The position numbers were made by a program, and so were the translations under genes. From assembly GCF_002933295.1 (NCBI RefSeq), contig NZ_PSSW01000001.1, positions 558,001 through 622,000 on the forward strand: a stretch of 64,000 nucleotides of DNA, read 5' to 3'. Positions 63,805-64,000 of the stretch are shown here, piece after piece; within the stretch, counting starts at the first letter, position 1; every line of letters begins with the position of its first letter. Origin of the DNA: Marinobacter flavimaris (lineage in GTDB: Bacteria; Pseudomonadota; Gammaproteobacteria; Pseudomonadales; Oleiphilaceae). A model generated the notes under the pieces. It had not been told where the DNA came from. It saw nothing but the letters and a program-made list of their open reading frames with translations, and did not search any database.

Positions 63805-64000
63805 CTACTGCTTCACGGCCTCCGCAGCTTTGACTTTGACGTAGCTGCCGGGTGCGTCCTCAATCGCAGGAAGTTTCCCTTCGCCGGGGATGCGAGCCGG
63901 CACGTCGCCGTCTGAAAAACGGGCAATCCACTCGAGCCAGTGGGGCCACCAGGATCCCGGATGGTGTTCGGACTTCTCGAACCAGGCGTCTGCATCCGGC
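63805..64000 (-). CDS. phaC: Polyhydroxyalkanoate synthase, C-terminal end (gene runs out of the window)
   Basis: Reading the minus strand from base 63999, an open frame of 64 codons ends at TAG (63805-63807). It encodes AWFEKSEHHPGSWWPHWLEW and later PAIEDAPGSYVKVKAAE. The HPGSWWPHWLEW and APGSYVK segments are typical of the extreme C-terminus of PHA synthases (PhaC), which polymerise 3-hydroxyacyl-CoA into storage granules. The frame has no start codon in the window, so it is easy to miss. Class cannot be decided from this fragment. Confidence 0.85.
   Translation of the reverse strand, partial: PDADAWFEKSEHHPGSWWPHWLEWIARFSDGDVPARIPGEGKLPAIEDAPGSYVKVKAAEAVKQ

Noticed and set aside
1..64000. 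CRISPR array, prophage, insertion sequence or integron
   Set aside because: No regularly spaced direct repeats, transposase, integrase or phage genes were seen anywhere in the window.

Overview
The window reads as a piece of a gammaproteobacterial chromosome, most like Marinobacter or a close marine relative. This is inferred from gene order and protein sequence, without a database search. The supporting signs are the tRNA Pro-Arg-His-Leu cluster upstream of tig-clpP-clpX-lon-hupB-ppiD, the HexR-linked Entner-Doudoroff genes, a rhizobial-type glycerol ABC importer, and about 55-58% GC with dense coding.

Layout. 1-15.1 kb is housekeeping: the 3' end of glnS, cysS, glcB, folD, four tRNA genes, then the proteostasis run tig, clpP, clpX, lon, hupB, ppiD. 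15.1-25.0 kb holds sugar catabolism: hexR diverges from zwf-pgl-eda, and gap diverges from edd-glk, with pyk between the two groups. Together these take glucose to pyruvate by the Entner-Doudoroff route, and HexR-like sites sit in both divergent promoters. The 426-bp gap between eda and pyk contains two inverted cloverleaf-like repeat elements. 25.0-26.5 kb has a nitroreductase and a UDG-superfamily protein. 26.5-39.0 kb is a glycerol island: glpD, glpR, glpK, a sigma-54 activator, and a six-gene glycerol ABC importer (glpS, glpT, glpP, glpQ, a DUF2160 protein, glpV) behind a good -24/-12 promoter. 39.1-40.4 kb is an orphan LivJ-like binding protein.

40.6-62.3 kb is the unusual part: an envelope locus made almost wholly of exported or membrane proteins. 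A leftward arm encodes a secreted CxxCH protein resembling planctomycete PSCyt3/DUF1588, a two-CxxCH lipoprotein with a LamG-like region, and a Tat-exported DUF1501-like protein, with apbE convergent to it. A rightward arm encodes an HzsA-like two-CxxCH lipoprotein, an SH3/beta-barrel protein, a myxobacterial-type outer-membrane barrel, a TlpA thioredoxin, a DUF4266 lipoprotein, a DUF3570 barrel, three TPR/coiled-coil proteins (two of them lipoproteins), two small periplasmic proteins, and an ExbB-ExbD-ExbD-TonB/AgmX-type motor. I infer a proton-motive-force-driven, trans-envelope machine coupled to extracytoplasmic redox or flavin chemistry. Its function is unknown. The first ExbD has Asn in place of the proton-carrying Asp, while the second keeps the Asp.

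62.3-64.0 kb holds a sodium:solute symporter and the 3' end of a PHA synthase gene on the minus strand.
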